A stretch of 14,414 bases of DNA, taken from assembly GCA_021404985.1 (NCBI GenBank), contig QWHP01000014.1, forward strand, positions 1-14,414. Reading direction: 5' to 3'. Source of the stretch: Actinobacteria bacterium ATB1. GTDB taxonomy: Bacteria > Actinomycetota > Acidimicrobiia > UBA2766. A model generated the notes under the pieces. It ran no database searches and was not told where the DNA came from. It saw only the letters and a program-made list of their open reading frames with translations. Below, piece after piece: positions 13,837 to 14,414 of the stretch. Both the position numbers and the translations under genes were made by a program. Numbering within the stretch: position 1 is the stretch's first letter; each line of letters starts with the position of its first letter.

Positions 13837-14414
13837 GGTTTCCTCCCCTCACCCCGCTCGACAAACTCGTCCCGCAACTCGTCTCCGACGCCCTCGAGGT
13901 TGAGCTCGAAGGTGAACCCCTGCTCGAAGCGGTAGCTGAGGTTCACGTCCACGGGGTCGATGCCGTTGAGCGACTGCTTCGCAGCCCGGACCACTGTCGG
14001 GTGCTTCCCGGCGATCTCGGATGCGACTGCACGCGCCCGGGACGCGAGCTCGTCTCGCGGCACGACGTCGAGCACCGTCCCGTATGAACGCAGCTCGTGC
14101 GCGGTTGCCTTGTCGCACGTGTAGACCATGTGGCGCATGCGCTGCTGCGGCACGAGCCGGGCCAGATGGGTCGCGGCACCGAGCGCGCCACGGTCCACCT
14201 CGGGCAGACCGAATGTCGCATCCTCGGATGCGATCAGGATGTCCGCATTGCCGGCCAGACCGATCCCCCCGCCGAGGCAGAAGCCTTGCACGGCGGCGAT
14301 CACCGGCACTGCACACTCGTAGACGGCCCTGAACGCCGCGTAGCAGCCGCGGTTCGCTCCGAGGAGATGGTCGAATCCCTCGAATGCCTGCATCTCCTTG
14401 ATGTCCACCCCGGC
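13833..14414 (-). CDS. echA20: EchA20, crotonase-fold steroid ring hydrolase (N-terminus outside window)
   Basis: The frame is open to the right edge; 193 residues are visible, beginning AGVDIKEMQ, and about 55-60 N-terminal residues are missing. GCYAAFRAVYECAVPVIAAV, GFCLGGGIGLAGNADILIAS and ATFGLPEVDRGALGAATHL match EchA20 (Rv3550), which opens ring D of HIEC-CoA before IpdAB acts. The crotonase catalytic Glu144 position, in the GGG-x-E motif, is Gly here, while the FGxPE Glu164 is kept. A one-Glu active site agrees with hydrolase rather than hydratase chemistry. The C-terminal FEQGFTFELNLEGVGDELRDEF is also characteristic. It is first of the visible genes in the echA20-ipdA-ipdB operon; its promoter lies beyond the window. 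Confidence 0.95.
   Translation of the reverse strand, partial: AGVDIKEMQAFEGFDHLLGANRGCYAAFRAVYECAVPVIAAVQGFCLGGGIGLAGNADILIASEDATFGLPEVDRGALGAATHLARLVPQQRMRHMVYTCDKATAHELRSYGTVLDVVPRDELASRARAVASEIAGKHPTVVRAAKQSLNGIDPVDVNLSYRFEQGFTFELNLEGVGDELRDEFVERGEGRKP

Overview
This 14.4-kb, GC-rich window looks like the chromosome of an actinobacterium. It carries echA20-ipdA-ipdB and an ipdC-like gene, which in actinobacteria degrade the last steroid rings. It also has an F420-type luciferase-like oxidoreductase, a mycothiol-type MDMPI-like protein, a P450/3Fe-4S ferredoxin pair, and many GTG/TTG starts in 4-bp overlaps. A non-mycobacterial lineage is possible, but I cannot fix the class from sequence reading alone. 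I see no rRNA, tRNA, CRISPR array, insertion sequence or phage gene.

Layout. (1) At 1-180 (+) is the tail of a MOSC-domain protein. (2) At 184-4040 (-) is a four-gene operon, read DUF35 protein > Ltp-type thiolase > acyl-CoA dehydrogenase (387 aa) > acyl-CoA dehydrogenase (348 aa). Its promoter overlaps a perfect 21-bp palindrome. (3) At 4202-6105 (+) are a heme-binding ferric-reductase-like membrane protein and an ApbE flavin transferase, overlapping by 1 nt. (4) At 6006-8469 (-) is ipdC-like > MDMPI-like > LLM oxidoreductase, coupled by two GTGA overlaps. (5) At 8597-9932 (+) is a decayed island: an exported Gly/Ser-rich protein interrupted by an in-frame stop, then a lipoprotein gene broken by three frameshifts. 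(6) At 9957-12167 (+) are a TetR regulator, a cytochrome P450 and a ferredoxin, with four 7-bp tandem repeats before the P450. (7) At 12176-14414 (-) is echA20 (cut by the window edge) > ipdA > ipdB, coupled by two TTGA overlaps.

How the genes fit together. EchA20, IpdAB and IpdC belong to the branch that opens the final C and D rings of steroids as CoA thioesters. The paired acyl-CoA dehydrogenases, one with and one without a candidate catalytic glutamate, plus a thiolase/DUF35 pair resemble modules that shorten branched or steroid side chains. The P450/ferredoxin pair could supply an initial hydroxylation. The ferric-reductase/ApbE pair looks like an unrelated membrane redox module.

The points most worth following are the operator palindrome, the cysteine-free DUF35 protein with a non-canonical thiolase, the decayed island at 8.6-9.9 kb, and an ApbE/heme-membrane pair with no visible flavin acceptor.
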